Below, one piece after another: positions 1-5,544 of a stretch of DNA of 8,141 nucleotides. The translations under genes were made by a program, and so were the position numbers. Source of the DNA: Patescibacteria group bacterium (GTDB lineage: Bacteria > Patescibacteriota > Minisyncoccia > Minisyncoccales > Minisyncoccaceae). The stretch spans positions 1 to 8,141 of the forward strand of contig JAAZMU010000061.1 of NCBI GenBank assembly GCA_012798645.1, read 5' to 3'. How positions within the stretch are numbered: the stretch's first letter is position 1; each line of letters starts with the position of its first letter. The notes beneath the pieces are model-generated. The model did no database searches and had not been told where the DNA came from. It saw only the letters and a list, made by a program, of their open reading frames with translations.

Positions 1-2
1 AA

Positions 3-1847
3 GGAAGCGACTTCCTAAAAAAGAAGTACTCCGATCTAAGAAAATCAGAAGCAGTAAGACTAAGTCACGAAACCTCAGAAAACAAAGAATCAAACATGAT
101 TGACACCTGGCTTCATTCCATGGAAGCCTTTCATGAAAGACAAAGAAACAACCCTGAATCAATGGAACTCATCCGCAAAGCCTTTCATGACGAATATGTC
201 ATTAAACCTGAAAACGTAGGCGAAACCTACTTTCAAAACCAAGAAAGACTAATGAGGGAACTAGGGCATGGAAACGTAGAGATTACAGAAGAAACTAGAC
301 AAGAAGCCATAGACATTATCATCAAAGATCAAGAAGCCTCCTTAGACAATTGGGTCAACTACATCTTCTCTAAAGACGCTGATGTCTATCCCATGTGGGC
401 AAAGTACTTTGCTATGCGAAGCATGGTTAAACTCTCAAGTTATGACAAAGAAAAAAAAGCCTTTGGAAACAGAAGAAAAGACACGGTCAGTCCCTTTCCA
501 GACTTAAACAGAGAAGCTCTTGCCTATGTCATTGACATTCTTCACAAGAAAGCAAAACAAGAAAGCATTGAATTAGACGAAAACAATCCCGAACTCCAAA
601 AATTAATAGAGTCTGAGAACTTTGGCAAGCTTTACGCCTACGCCATAGAGCAGGTAACCCCAACAGAAGTAAATGAATTAATGTTAACTGAAGGTGAATG
701 GAGAAAGTATTCCCAAGGTTCAGACCATATGCCCCTTGTAGAATCCATTCAAGGACATGGCACAGGTTGGTGTACCGCAGGCGAATCAACAGCAAAAACT
801 CAACTTCAAGGAGGAGACTTCCATGTCTATTACTCCATAGATAAACAAGGAAACTACACCATTCCAAGAACAGCCATTCGTATGCAAGGTTCTCAAATAG
901 GGGAAGTTCGTGGTATTGCTCCTGACCAAAACCTAGACCCCTACATGGGAAAGATCGTAGATGAGAAACTTTCAGAATTTCCTGACAAAGAAAAGTACAA
1001 GAAGAAAACAGCTGATATGAATACCTTAACTCTTATTGAAAGAAAACAAAGCAAGGGTGAGGAATTAACCAAAGAAGATTTAAGCTTCCTTTACGAGCTT
1101 GATTCAAGAATAGAGGGTTTTGGCTATAGGAGAGACCCAAGGATTGAAGAACTCAGAGAGGCAAGAAACATTAAGGAAGACCTTGTAAGCATCACTGGAT
1201 TTAAAGCATGGGAAATCAGCACAGAAGAAGAAGAGGCCTTGAGTGGTGGAATAAAGTTTCATTATGGTGATCTTGATTTAGGGCATCTTGAATTCGCCGT
1301 AGGCTTAGAATTCCCAGAGACCATAAATGGAAACCTTGATCTTGGTAGCCTTGAATCCGCCGAAGGCCTAAAACTTCCAAAAACCCTAAACGGCGATCTT
1401 AATCTTTGTAGTCTTCAATCCGCCGAAGGCTTAGAATTACCAAAGACCATAAACGGTAGCCTTAATCTTTTTGGTCTTCAATCCGCCAAGGGGTTAAAAC
1501 TTCCAGAAAATATAAATGGATTAGATCTTGGTAACCTTGAATCCGCCGAAGACCTAAAACTTCCAGAGACCATAAACGGCTATCTTAATCTTTTTAGTCT
1601 TCAATCCGCCGAAGGTCTAAAGTTACCAAAAACCCTAAACGGCAATCTTGGTCTTCACAGTCTTGAGTCCCCCAAAGATCTGAAATTACCAGAGACCATA
1701 AACGGAAACCTTAATCTTGGCAATCTTCAATCCGCCGAAGGTCTAAAGTTACCAAAAACCCTAAACGGTGATCTCTATCTTAGAAGCCTTAAAGACGATG
1801 AAAAAGAAGAACTAAGAAGAAAGTATCCTGACATAAAGATCAGTTAG
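3..1847 (+). CDS. Large protein of unknown function with C-terminal 21-residue tandem repeats (5' partial)
   Basis: I do not recognise this as a named family. The frame is open to the left edge of the window: 31 sense codons precede the first in-window ATG at 96, so the true start is probably upstream and the gene is 5' partial. The part from 96 is 583 residues. Counting from that ATG, the first ~210 residues are charged and helical, with no signal peptide or membrane segment. Around residues 222-228 is a striking GTGWCTAG motif, followed by a predicted beta-rich stretch (HVYYS, TAIRMQG, IGEVRG). This recalls the WC(T/V) core of some phage and PcfJ-like proteins, but I would not assign it on that alone. 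From about residue 391 there are eight solenoid-like 21-residue repeats plus a partial one, ending in a charged cap (DDEKEELRRKYP). The protein is probably cytoplasmic; the repeats suggest a binding surface. The next gene begins 20 nt downstream with no visible ribosome site. Confidence 0.8.
   Translation, partial: GSDFLKKKYSDLRKSEAVRLSHETSENKESNMIDTWLHSMEAFHERQRNNPESMELIRKAFHDEYVIKPENVGETYFQNQERLMRELGHGNVEITEETRQEAIDIIIKDQEASLDNWVNYIFSKDADVYPMWAKYFAMRSMVKLSSYDKEKKAFGNRRKDTVSPFPDLNREALAYVIDILHKKAKQESIELDENNPELQKLIESENFGKLYAYAIEQVTPTEVNELMLTEGEWRKYSQGSDHMPLVESIQGHGTGWCTAGESTAKTQLQGGDFHVYYSIDKQGNYTIPRTAIRMQGSQIGEVRGIAPDQNLDPYMGKIVDEKLSEFPDKEKYKKKTADMNTLTLIERKQSKGEELTKEDLSFLYELDSRIEGFGYRRDPRIEELREARNIKEDLVSITGFKAWEISTEEEEALSGGIKFHYGDLDLGHLEFAVGLEFPETINGNLDLGSLESAEGLKLPKTLNGDLNLCSLQSAEGLELPKTINGSLNLFGLQSAKGLKLPENINGLDLGNLESAEDLKLPETINGYLNLFSLQSAEGLKLPKTLNGNLGLHSLESPKDLKLPETINGNLNLGNLQSAEGLKLPKTLNGDLYLRSLKDDEKEELRRKYPDIKIS
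1266..1793 (+). repeat. Tandem 63-bp coding repeat (8 full units plus a partial ninth)
   Basis: Units begin at 1266, 1329, 1392, 1455, 1518, 1578, 1641, 1704 and 1767. Each codes for a 21-residue module of pattern G-x-L-x-L-x-x-L-x-S-A-x-x-L-x-L-P-x-T-(I/L)-N. The fifth unit (1518-1577) is one codon short. There is also a higher-order period of 126 bp: 1598-1642 and 1724-1768 are identical over 45 nt, so the last two pairs of units look like a recent block duplication. The leucine spacing suggests a leucine-rich-repeat or beta-solenoid fold; that part is inference. Confidence 0.9.
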
Positions 1848-1867
1848 AGATAAGCAGCACTCAAACC

Positions 1868-2293
1868 ATGCACTTTGAAGCAATCAAAACCAAACAAGAG
1901 AGAAAGTTTCTATCTAATAACATAATTAAAGCTTTTGAAGAAAGAAAAGAGGTGGATTTAAGGGATTCTTTTTTAGAAACCCTAAACATTGCTCAAAGCA
2001 TTAAAGACAAAGGAGGGCAAACCTTCCTAGTAGGAGGGTCTGTAAGAGATCTTTTTTTTAACAAACTTCCCAAAGACTTTGATTTAGAAGTTTATAGGCT
2101 TTCAGGTGATGAAATAAAGGAAACCTTAAAGGATTACAAAATATCTGAAGTCGGATCTAATTTTGGTGGCTTGAAACTATTTTTAGATAATGGATTGGAT
2201 ATAGATGTTTCCCTACCAAGAAAAGATAACAAAACAGAGCAAGGGCATAAAGGATTTAGTATAGAAACTAACCCTAATTTAAGTTTTGAATAA
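1868..2293 (+). pseudogene. cca: Truncated CCA tRNA nucleotidyltransferase / poly(A) polymerase head domain
   Basis: The 141-residue product matches the start of the class II nucleotidyltransferase head domain. It has LVGGSVRDLFF (residues ~55-65), the metal-binding DFDLEV segment just after it, and the later DIDVSLPR strand. Full-length enzymes are about 400-470 residues, add CCA to tRNA 3' ends, and continue after a segment like GFSIETNPNLSFE into an RRDFT-type motif and the tRNA-binding domains. Here a TAA falls exactly where that next motif should begin, and the remaining ~300 codons are missing. The DxD pair is kept, but the ATP-selecting and body/tail parts are gone, so CCA addition is very unlikely. 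The ATG at 1868 has no clear Shine-Dalgarno. It may be a decaying duplicate with an intact copy elsewhere. A sequencing error could explain one stop but not the loss of the rest. Confidence 0.75.
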
Positions 2294-2417
2294 AAAGCAA
2301 GAATCAAGGAATCCTAAAGAAAGTTAATTTTATTTAAAGAAGATCAAGAACAACGCCAAAAGAATTTAAACCCATCTCAAGAAGACTCCCTCAAAAAGTT
2401 TTTTTAATTCTAATCCA
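2294..2417 (+). other. Decayed sequence downstream of the cca fragment
   Basis: No intact gene is seen. In the same frame as the cca fragment there are stops at 2291-2293 and 2315-2317, then an open run of 29 codons (2318-2404) with no start codon. It reads as a plausible charged C-terminal tail containing NLNPSQEDSLKKFF and ends at TAA 2405-2407. This could be the 3' remnant of the same gene after an internal deletion, or of another gene. I cannot match it to the usual CCA-enzyme tail. Confidence 0.4.
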
Positions 2418-2446
2418 TTGACATAACCACATCATTATATTATAAC
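2418..2446 (+). promoter_or_regulatory. Sigma-70-type promoter of the kinase/phosphoesterase operon
   Basis: A perfect -35 TTGACA (2418-2423) is followed by a 17-nt spacer and a -10 TATAAC (2441-2446). The expected transcription start is near 2453, giving a 5' leader of about 148 nt before the ATG at 2601. No other gene start lies between, so it most likely drives the three genes 2601-5183. Confidence 0.75.
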
Positions 2447-2456
2447 ATACTAGGCC

Positions 2457-2483
2457 AAAAAGGATTAAAGCCTAATTCTTTTT
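2457..2483 (+). promoter_or_regulatory. Leader hairpin 1 with A- and T-tracts
   Basis: AAAAAGGATTA (2457-2467) pairs with TAATTCTTTTT (2473-2483) over 11 bp with one G-U wobble and a 5-nt loop AAGCC. It starts within a few nt of the predicted transcription start. AGGC (2452-2455) can instead pair with GCCT (2470-2473), so a competing 4-bp fold exists. The stem is AT-rich and ends in a T run, so it could be a weak early terminator/attenuator or simply a 5' stabilising hairpin. Confidence 0.4.
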
Positions 2484-2505
2484 GAAAGCACATTTACAAA
2501 CACTT

Positions 2506-2561
2506 TTCAGAGATGGAAATTTAATTATTAAAAAATTAATAATTAACTTGCTGTCTCTGAA
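2506..2561 (+). promoter_or_regulatory. Long imperfect inverted repeat in the operon leader
   Basis: The outer arms TTCAGAGA (2506-2513) and TCTCTGAA (2554-2561) are perfectly complementary. The inner arms TTAATTATTAA (2521-2531) and TTAATAATTAA (2536-2546) form a perfect 11-bp stem around an AAAA loop. The 7-nt segments between them (2514-2520 and 2547-2553) pair partly, including G-U pairs. As RNA this is one 56-nt hairpin ending 25 nt before the Shine-Dalgarno of the next gene; as DNA it is a large AT palindrome that could bind a dimeric regulator. A smaller stem, AATAGT/ACTATT (2560-2565/2570-2575), follows and competes for its last two bases. Confidence 0.55.
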
Positions 2562-2585
2562 TAGTCATTACTATTCGAGCGCATT

Positions 2586-2592
2586 AGGAGGG
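2586..2592 (+). promoter_or_regulatory. Strong Shine-Dalgarno for the APH-like kinase
   Basis: AGGAGGG lies 8 nt before the ATG at 2601, and an in-frame TGA at 2595-2597 excludes any earlier start. The two following genes also have strong sites (AGGAGG 3534-3539; GGAGGAG 4241-4247). The genes outside this operon have none this clear. Confidence 0.8.
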
Positions 2593-2600
2593 AATGAAAA

Positions 2601-3548
2601 ATGAAAGCAATTGAAGCAATTATTGGAAGAATCGAGAACATTATTGAGACACATATGTCTCTTGTGTATCTTGGAAAAGAGTTTGTGTTGAAGATCACAA
2701 AGCCTGTCGATCTCGGGTTCGTTGACTACAGAACACTCGAGAAGCGAATAGAAACGGCAAGGAAAACAGCTACAATAGATCTGGCGTACTGCCCAGATCT
2801 CGGCTCAAGAGTTATTGAGATCGATGGCGAACCCGCCATCCTGATGAGGAGGTTTGACTCTTCAAAAGGACTTGATCGTCTTTACGACCAAGAAGGGGTA
2901 ACCATTGCCCATGGGTACCAAATCGGGCAAGGTTTTGCCAAGGCTCATAAAAGAGCAAGAACCAGCAAGGAGATAAGTGAAGTCGCTTATCAATGCATTG
3001 CTGGAAACTGGGAAGAGTTATTCTTTGTCACAAAGGATATTGCCCAGGCAATTGGCAGAACAATTACTGAGGAGGATTATTTCGAGATACAAAGGGAGAT
3101 CAGATTATTTATCAAGGGAAATGACCTCTCTTTCCAAGAAAGGAGGGACAATGGTAGTTTCAAGCAGTGCCACGGAGACGGGCACGCTGGAAACATGTTT
3201 GTCGAAGATGACAAGGTGAAGGTCTTCGATGGAATTGGCTTCAAGGACGAGTTCAGCTATATGGATCCCGTGTCCGACCTAGCGTTTCCCATCATGGATG
3301 CGATAGTACGTAGCAAAAGGGAAATTGCCGACGCAATCAAAGAGTCTTACCTTAAAAACCGACCCGAGGAGACCGAAGCTGTCCAGAAGCTTCTTAGTTT
3401 CTACATCTGCTACCGCGCATTTGTAAGGGGGCAAGTTAGCACCATGATTGCTAACACAGCAGAAAGAGAGGCACAAGAAGTGCTTCTCAAGGAGGCCAGG
3501 AACTACTACAATCTGGCAGTAGAATACCTGCCAAGGAGGAAGGAGTGA
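2601..3548 (+). CDS. Aminoglycoside-phosphotransferase-fold kinase (COG2187-like)
   Basis: The 315-residue product is a soluble protein of the APH/choline-kinase fold. The N-lobe carries THMSLVYLGKEFVLKITKPVDLGF (from residue 17, written here only as landmarks: T17, K31, K34), typical of the COG2187 group, where the lysine is expected to contact ATP. The catalytic loop is HGDGHAGN at 191-198 (D193 and N198), followed by the metal-binding VFDGIGF (D210). The C-terminal helices (YICYRAFVRGQVS, 268-280) also fit the group. In many bacteria this domain is fused to a P-loop kinase (NCBI name: bifunctional aminoglycoside phosphotransferase/ATP-binding protein); here the partner is the next gene, overlapping by 4 nt (GTGA). 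The substrate is unknown; the family name does not mean antibiotic resistance. GC is about 50% in a sampled stretch, well above the flanking genes. Confidence 0.85.
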   Translation: MKAIEAIIGRIENIIETHMSLVYLGKEFVLKITKPVDLGFVDYRTLEKRIETARKTATIDLAYCPDLGSRVIEIDGEPAILMRRFDSSKGLDRLYDQEGVTIAHGYQIGQGFAKAHKRARTSKEISEVAYQCIAGNWEELFFVTKDIAQAIGRTITEEDYFEIQREIRLFIKGNDLSFQERRDNGSFKQCHGDGHAGNMFVEDDKVKVFDGIGFKDEFSYMDPVSDLAFPIMDAIVRSKREIADAIKESYLKNRPEETEAVQKLLSFYICYRAFVRGQVSTMIANTAEREAQEVLLKEARNYYNLAVEYLPRRKE

Positions 3549-4252
3549 CAAAGCTTTTTCTTGTCTGTGGCTATGTGGCCTCAGGCAAGACCACCGTTTC
3601 CAATGCTCTTAGTAAGAGCTTGAAAGTAAAAGTTATCCGCACAGATGATGTGCGGAAAAGGCTTTTTCCAAAAGAGTTTGATCATTCAAGCCGAGATGAA
3701 ATAGAGTCTTGGCTTGAGGCGAACGAGGATGCTGATCTTCAGCAAGTGCTAAACCCCCTCGGGGAAGCATATGCTGACCTAATCGGTAAGTATGCTCCAA
3801 AAATGAAGGAGCAGAAAGAACTTGTTTATAATCAAGCTTTTGTTGAGCTTGACAATTTACTCTCTATAAAAGAAGACGTGCTTTTTGATGCCACGTTTTC
3901 AAATGTAGGCATGCGAAAAAGAGCCTACGAGCTTGCCACTAAAAACAACATAGAAACAATCTATATTGTTCAGGTGGTCTGTAGTGAGGAAATCGTCAAG
4001 GCTCGTCTCCAGAAAAGAGCCTCTGGTAAGGTAAAAACCACTTCCAATGCAAAAGAGTTGGATATTTACCGCAAAGTCAAAAAAGAGTTTGACGAAAGTC
4101 AAATTCAAAATGACAACCCAGAGGCAGATATTGTAAGGTTCCTGTATAACACAGGAACTCAGGCAATTAGTATGTATGGAAAAAAGGACAAGACAACAAA
4201 AGAAATATTGAATGTCTTGCTCAGCCTTTCGAAAAAGTATGGAGGAGTTTAA
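3545..4252 (+). CDS. P-loop kinase of the AAA_33 / COG0645 type
   Basis: The 235-residue product has a Walker A GYVASGKT at residues 9-16 (K15, T16) right after the N-terminal strand, so the GTG start at 3545 is the natural one. It is supported by AGGAGG at 3534-3539, 5 nt upstream. RTDDVRKRL (32-40) resembles the substrate-binding/base region of zeta-toxin-like and polynucleotide-kinase-like P-loop kinases, VLFDATF (112-118, D115) is the Walker-B-like strand, and KARLQKRASG (152-161) is a likely lid with arginines. Residues ~42-95 form an acidic helical insertion. The gene overlaps the upstream kinase by 4 nt and ends 4 nt before the next ATG, so translational coupling is likely. It corresponds to the second half of the usual COG2187-COG0645 fusion. 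ATP-dependent phosphotransfer is a safe call; the acceptor is not known. Confidence 0.85.
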   Translation: MTKLFLVCGYVASGKTTVSNALSKSLKVKVIRTDDVRKRLFPKEFDHSSRDEIESWLEANEDADLQQVLNPLGEAYADLIGKYAPKMKEQKELVYNQAFVELDNLLSIKEDVLFDATFSNVGMRKRAYELATKNNIETIYIVQVVCSEEIVKARLQKRASGKVKTTSNAKELDIYRKVKKEFDESQIQNDNPEADIVRFLYNTGTQAISMYGKKDKTTKEILNVLLSLSKKYGGV

Positions 4253-4256
4253 TTTA

Positions 4257-5183
4257 ATGCTACTACATATTGTAGCCCACATTGATGTTGATGGCATCGT
4301 ATGCCACACCATCGTAGAAATGTGGGCAAGGAAAGCGCAGATAGCCACAAAACACTGTTTTGTGGACTATCAAAATATCGAGAAAGCATTGGAGGAAGTA
4401 GGAAAAAGCAGAAACAAGAAAGACGAGCTTCTGATAGCCGATATTGGCTATGCAAAAGAGCTTGTTGAGATTCTTTTTAAAGAGTGCGGCGCATTCACCA
4501 AAAGAATTTCATGGTTTGACCACCACAGGTGGGATCAAGAGGCTTTCTTAAGAGTGGATTCCGCCATTAAGGAACTCATTGTGGATGAAAGCCTTTGTGC
4601 CTCCGAGATTCTGCAAAAGCGGTTTCTCCCCGAGGATAAACTAGCCAAAAAGCTTGCTTATTTAGCAAGAGCCCATGATTTTTATGGGCAAGGCTTTGAG
4701 CCAGACGTGTACGAGCAGGCTTGTAAAATCCAAGATGTTATCACGTCTGGGTACAGTAAAGAAAAGCTTGTTGAACAGCTTTCTGTAGGCATTCTCTGGA
4801 ATAAAGAATTTGAGAGTGCATTCAAGGAATACCAAAAAATCAGAAAAGAAGCGTTAGAAAAAATGGACAGCACCGCCACAAATTGCTTTGCCACAGTAGA
4901 TAATACCAAGGCAAGCATCCTGGCAGTCCTTGTCCCTGATGTTCTCGAATCAAAAGATGTGCGTGCGCATCTTCTCGAGAAATACAAAAATGATATCGTG
5001 TTTGCAATTTGGCCAAATGGACGAATTGCGTATGAAGCACGAAGTGAAAAATTCCTTATAATCCTTCAAAGGATTAATGAAAAATTCAACGGAGGAGGAC
5101 GAGGTCTTGCAGGCGGAGCACTTTACCCTGCAAGAGTAAACAAAGAATGCTTTGATGAAATAATCAAGGCTCTAGGGTCGTAG
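4257..5183 (+). CDS. DHH/DHHA1-family phosphoesterase
   Basis: With the start at 4257 the product is 308 residues. The DHH domain shows motif I HIDVDG (8-13), motif II LIADIG (59-64, D62), the family-defining FDHH (87-90) and a later acidic motif AHDFYG (139-144). The C-terminal DHHA1 domain ends in the substrate-binding glycine motif GGGRGLAGG (279-287), close to the GGGHxxAGG of NrnA/RecJ-type enzymes. Such enzymes are Mn-dependent and hydrolyse nanoRNA, pAp, cyclic dinucleotides or single-stranded DNA. The small size without extra domains points to a nanoRNase/pAp-phosphatase-like activity rather than RecJ, but this is inference. ATG 4257 is preferred over in-frame ATGs at 4212 and 4239 because GGAGGAG at 4241-4247 is ideally placed for it and motif I then sits at the N-terminus as usual. 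The final TAG lies inside the terminator stem. Confidence 0.88.
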   Translation: MLLHIVAHIDVDGIVCHTIVEMWARKAQIATKHCFVDYQNIEKALEEVGKSRNKKDELLIADIGYAKELVEILFKECGAFTKRISWFDHHRWDQEAFLRVDSAIKELIVDESLCASEILQKRFLPEDKLAKKLAYLARAHDFYGQGFEPDVYEQACKIQDVITSGYSKEKLVEQLSVGILWNKEFESAFKEYQKIRKEALEKMDSTATNCFATVDNTKASILAVLVPDVLESKDVRAHLLEKYKNDIVFAIWPNGRIAYEARSEKFLIILQRINEKFNGGGRGLAGGALYPARVNKECFDEIIKALGS

Positions 5184-5219
5184 TTAATAATTCTAAATTA
5201 TTGTCTACGACCTTTTTTT
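5176..5219 (+). terminator. Intrinsic terminator of the kinase/phosphoesterase operon
   Basis: GGTCGTAG (5176-5183) pairs with CTACGACC (5205-5212), followed by seven Ts (5213-5219). Inside, AATAAT and ATTATT add a second stem. The stop codon of the DHH gene is part of the left arm. Confidence 0.9.
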
Positions 5220-5222
5220 ATC

Positions 5223-5251
5223 TTGACAAAGCACTATTATTATGCTATAAA
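5223..5251 (+). promoter_or_regulatory. Consensus extended -10 promoter of the small zinc-finger-like gene
   Basis: TTGACA (5223-5228), a 17-nt spacer and TATAAA (5246-5251), with TGC directly before the -10 (TGn extended element). The predicted +1 is about 5258, only 2 nt before the ATG at 5260. It begins 3 nt after the preceding terminator's T run. Confidence 0.85.
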
Positions 5252-5259
5252 GAAATAGT

Positions 5260-5412
5260 ATGGGTGATAAAAGAGAGTTCCTGTTCCGCGAGTGCAAAAC
5301 CTGCTCAGGACGGGACGAGGTCTGGAATAATAAGTTCCAGGACGTACGATATATTGGGAATTGCGTAATTTGCCTGCGGGACAAGTGCCCGCACCACCCC
5401 GACGCTCCCTAG
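5260..5412 (+). CDS. Small putative zinc-binding protein (50 aa), probably leaderless
   Basis: A 50-codon frame from ATG 5260 to TAG 5412. The product has CKTC (12-15), CVIC (35-38) and CPHH (43-46), the paired-ligand spacing of a zinc ribbon or small zinc finger; it is otherwise hydrophilic, with no membrane segment. The family is not recognised. The ATG lies about 2 nt from the predicted transcription start and has no Shine-Dalgarno, so translation would be leaderless. Sampled GC is about 54% and codons such as CGG, CGC, CTG and GAC are common, unlike the AT-rich neighbours. It stands alone between two terminators with its own strong promoter. The alternative is a structured RNA: CTGGAA/TTCCAG (5322-5340) and TGCGGG/CCCGCA (5375-5393) can form hairpins, and the +2 frame is also open for some 35 codons. 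The Cys/His pattern makes me favour a protein. Confidence 0.6.
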   Translation: MGDKREFLFRECKTCSGRDEVWNNKFQDVRYIGNCVICLRDKCPHHPDAP

Positions 5413-5427
5413 AGGTAGCACCTAAAT

Positions 5428-5470
5428 CGAAGTTAAAAGGAGACTTCGTTAAAAAACTCCTTCTTTTTTT
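5428..5470 (+). terminator. Terminator of the small gene, with pseudoknot potential
   Basis: AAGGAG (5437-5442) pairs with CTCCTT (5457-5462), followed by C and seven Ts (5464-5470): a plausible if short intrinsic terminator. CGAAGT (5428-5433) also pairs with ACTTCG (5443-5448), enclosing the AAGGAG. The two stems can therefore coexist as an H-type pseudoknot with an A-rich third loop (5449-5456), or act as separate folds. Confidence 0.65.
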
Positions 5471-5479
5471 ATCCAGTGG

Positions 5480-5508
5480 TTGACAAGAATAATCAAGTGG
5501 GATAAAAT
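5480..5508 (+). promoter_or_regulatory. mraZ promoter
   Basis: TTGACA (5480-5485), a 17-nt spacer and TAAAAT (5503-5508) give a near-consensus sigma-70-type promoter with an expected start near 5515, 30 nt before the mraZ ATG. The -10 overlaps the TGGK box array, which suits autorepression. It likely drives mraZ, the ftsL-like gene and the PBP together. Confidence 0.8.
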
Positions 5509-5542
5509 GGTGTTATAGTGTAAATAAATGGGACAAAGTGGT
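5495..5542 (+). promoter_or_regulatory. Putative MraZ operator (TGGK box array)
   Basis: TGGG at 5498, TGGT at 5508, a degenerate TGTA at 5519, TGGG at 5529 and TGGT at 5539 lie 10, 11, 10 and 10 bp apart, each preceded by an A-rich triplet. MraZ proteins are known to bind tandem TGGG-type boxes with about 5-nt gaps (and AAAGTGG-type boxes in mycoplasmas) upstream of their own gene. The array spans the -10, the start site and the leader up to the mraZ ATG. Confidence 0.75.
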
Positions 5543-5544
5543 AA

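Noticed and set aside
529..867. 112-codon open frame on the - strand
   Set aside because: It lies wholly inside the large + strand gene, has low-complexity Leu-rich content and no start signals; a shadow of the real frame.
1266..1793. CRISPR-like array
   Set aside because: The repeats are contiguous, coding and in frame with no unique spacers.
2385..2407. T run after the cca fragment as a terminator
   Set aside because: The seven-plus Ts follow only an A tract, with no GC-containing stem upstream.
2977..3219. 80-codon + strand frame inside the APH-like kinase gene
   Set aside because: It overlaps the catalytic loop region of a well-supported gene in another frame, with no ribosome site.
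2601..3548. Antibiotic (aminoglycoside) resistance gene
   Set aside because: The fold is APH-like, but the motifs match the COG2187 group with a P-loop kinase partner, not known resistance enzymes.
4212..4256. Upstream start for the DHH gene (ATG 4212 or 4239)
   Set aside because: It would add residues before motif I and overlap the upstream gene. GGAGGAG at 4241-4247 is ideally placed for ATG 4257.
3899..4348. 149-codon open frame on the - strand
   Set aside because: It is antisense to the P-loop kinase and DHH genes, both of which have clear family motifs, and its product has no recognisable pattern.
5184..5544. tRNA gene in the GC-rich intergenic stretch
   Set aside because: No cloverleaf, T-loop GGTTCGAATCC-like sequence or acceptor stem could be found.
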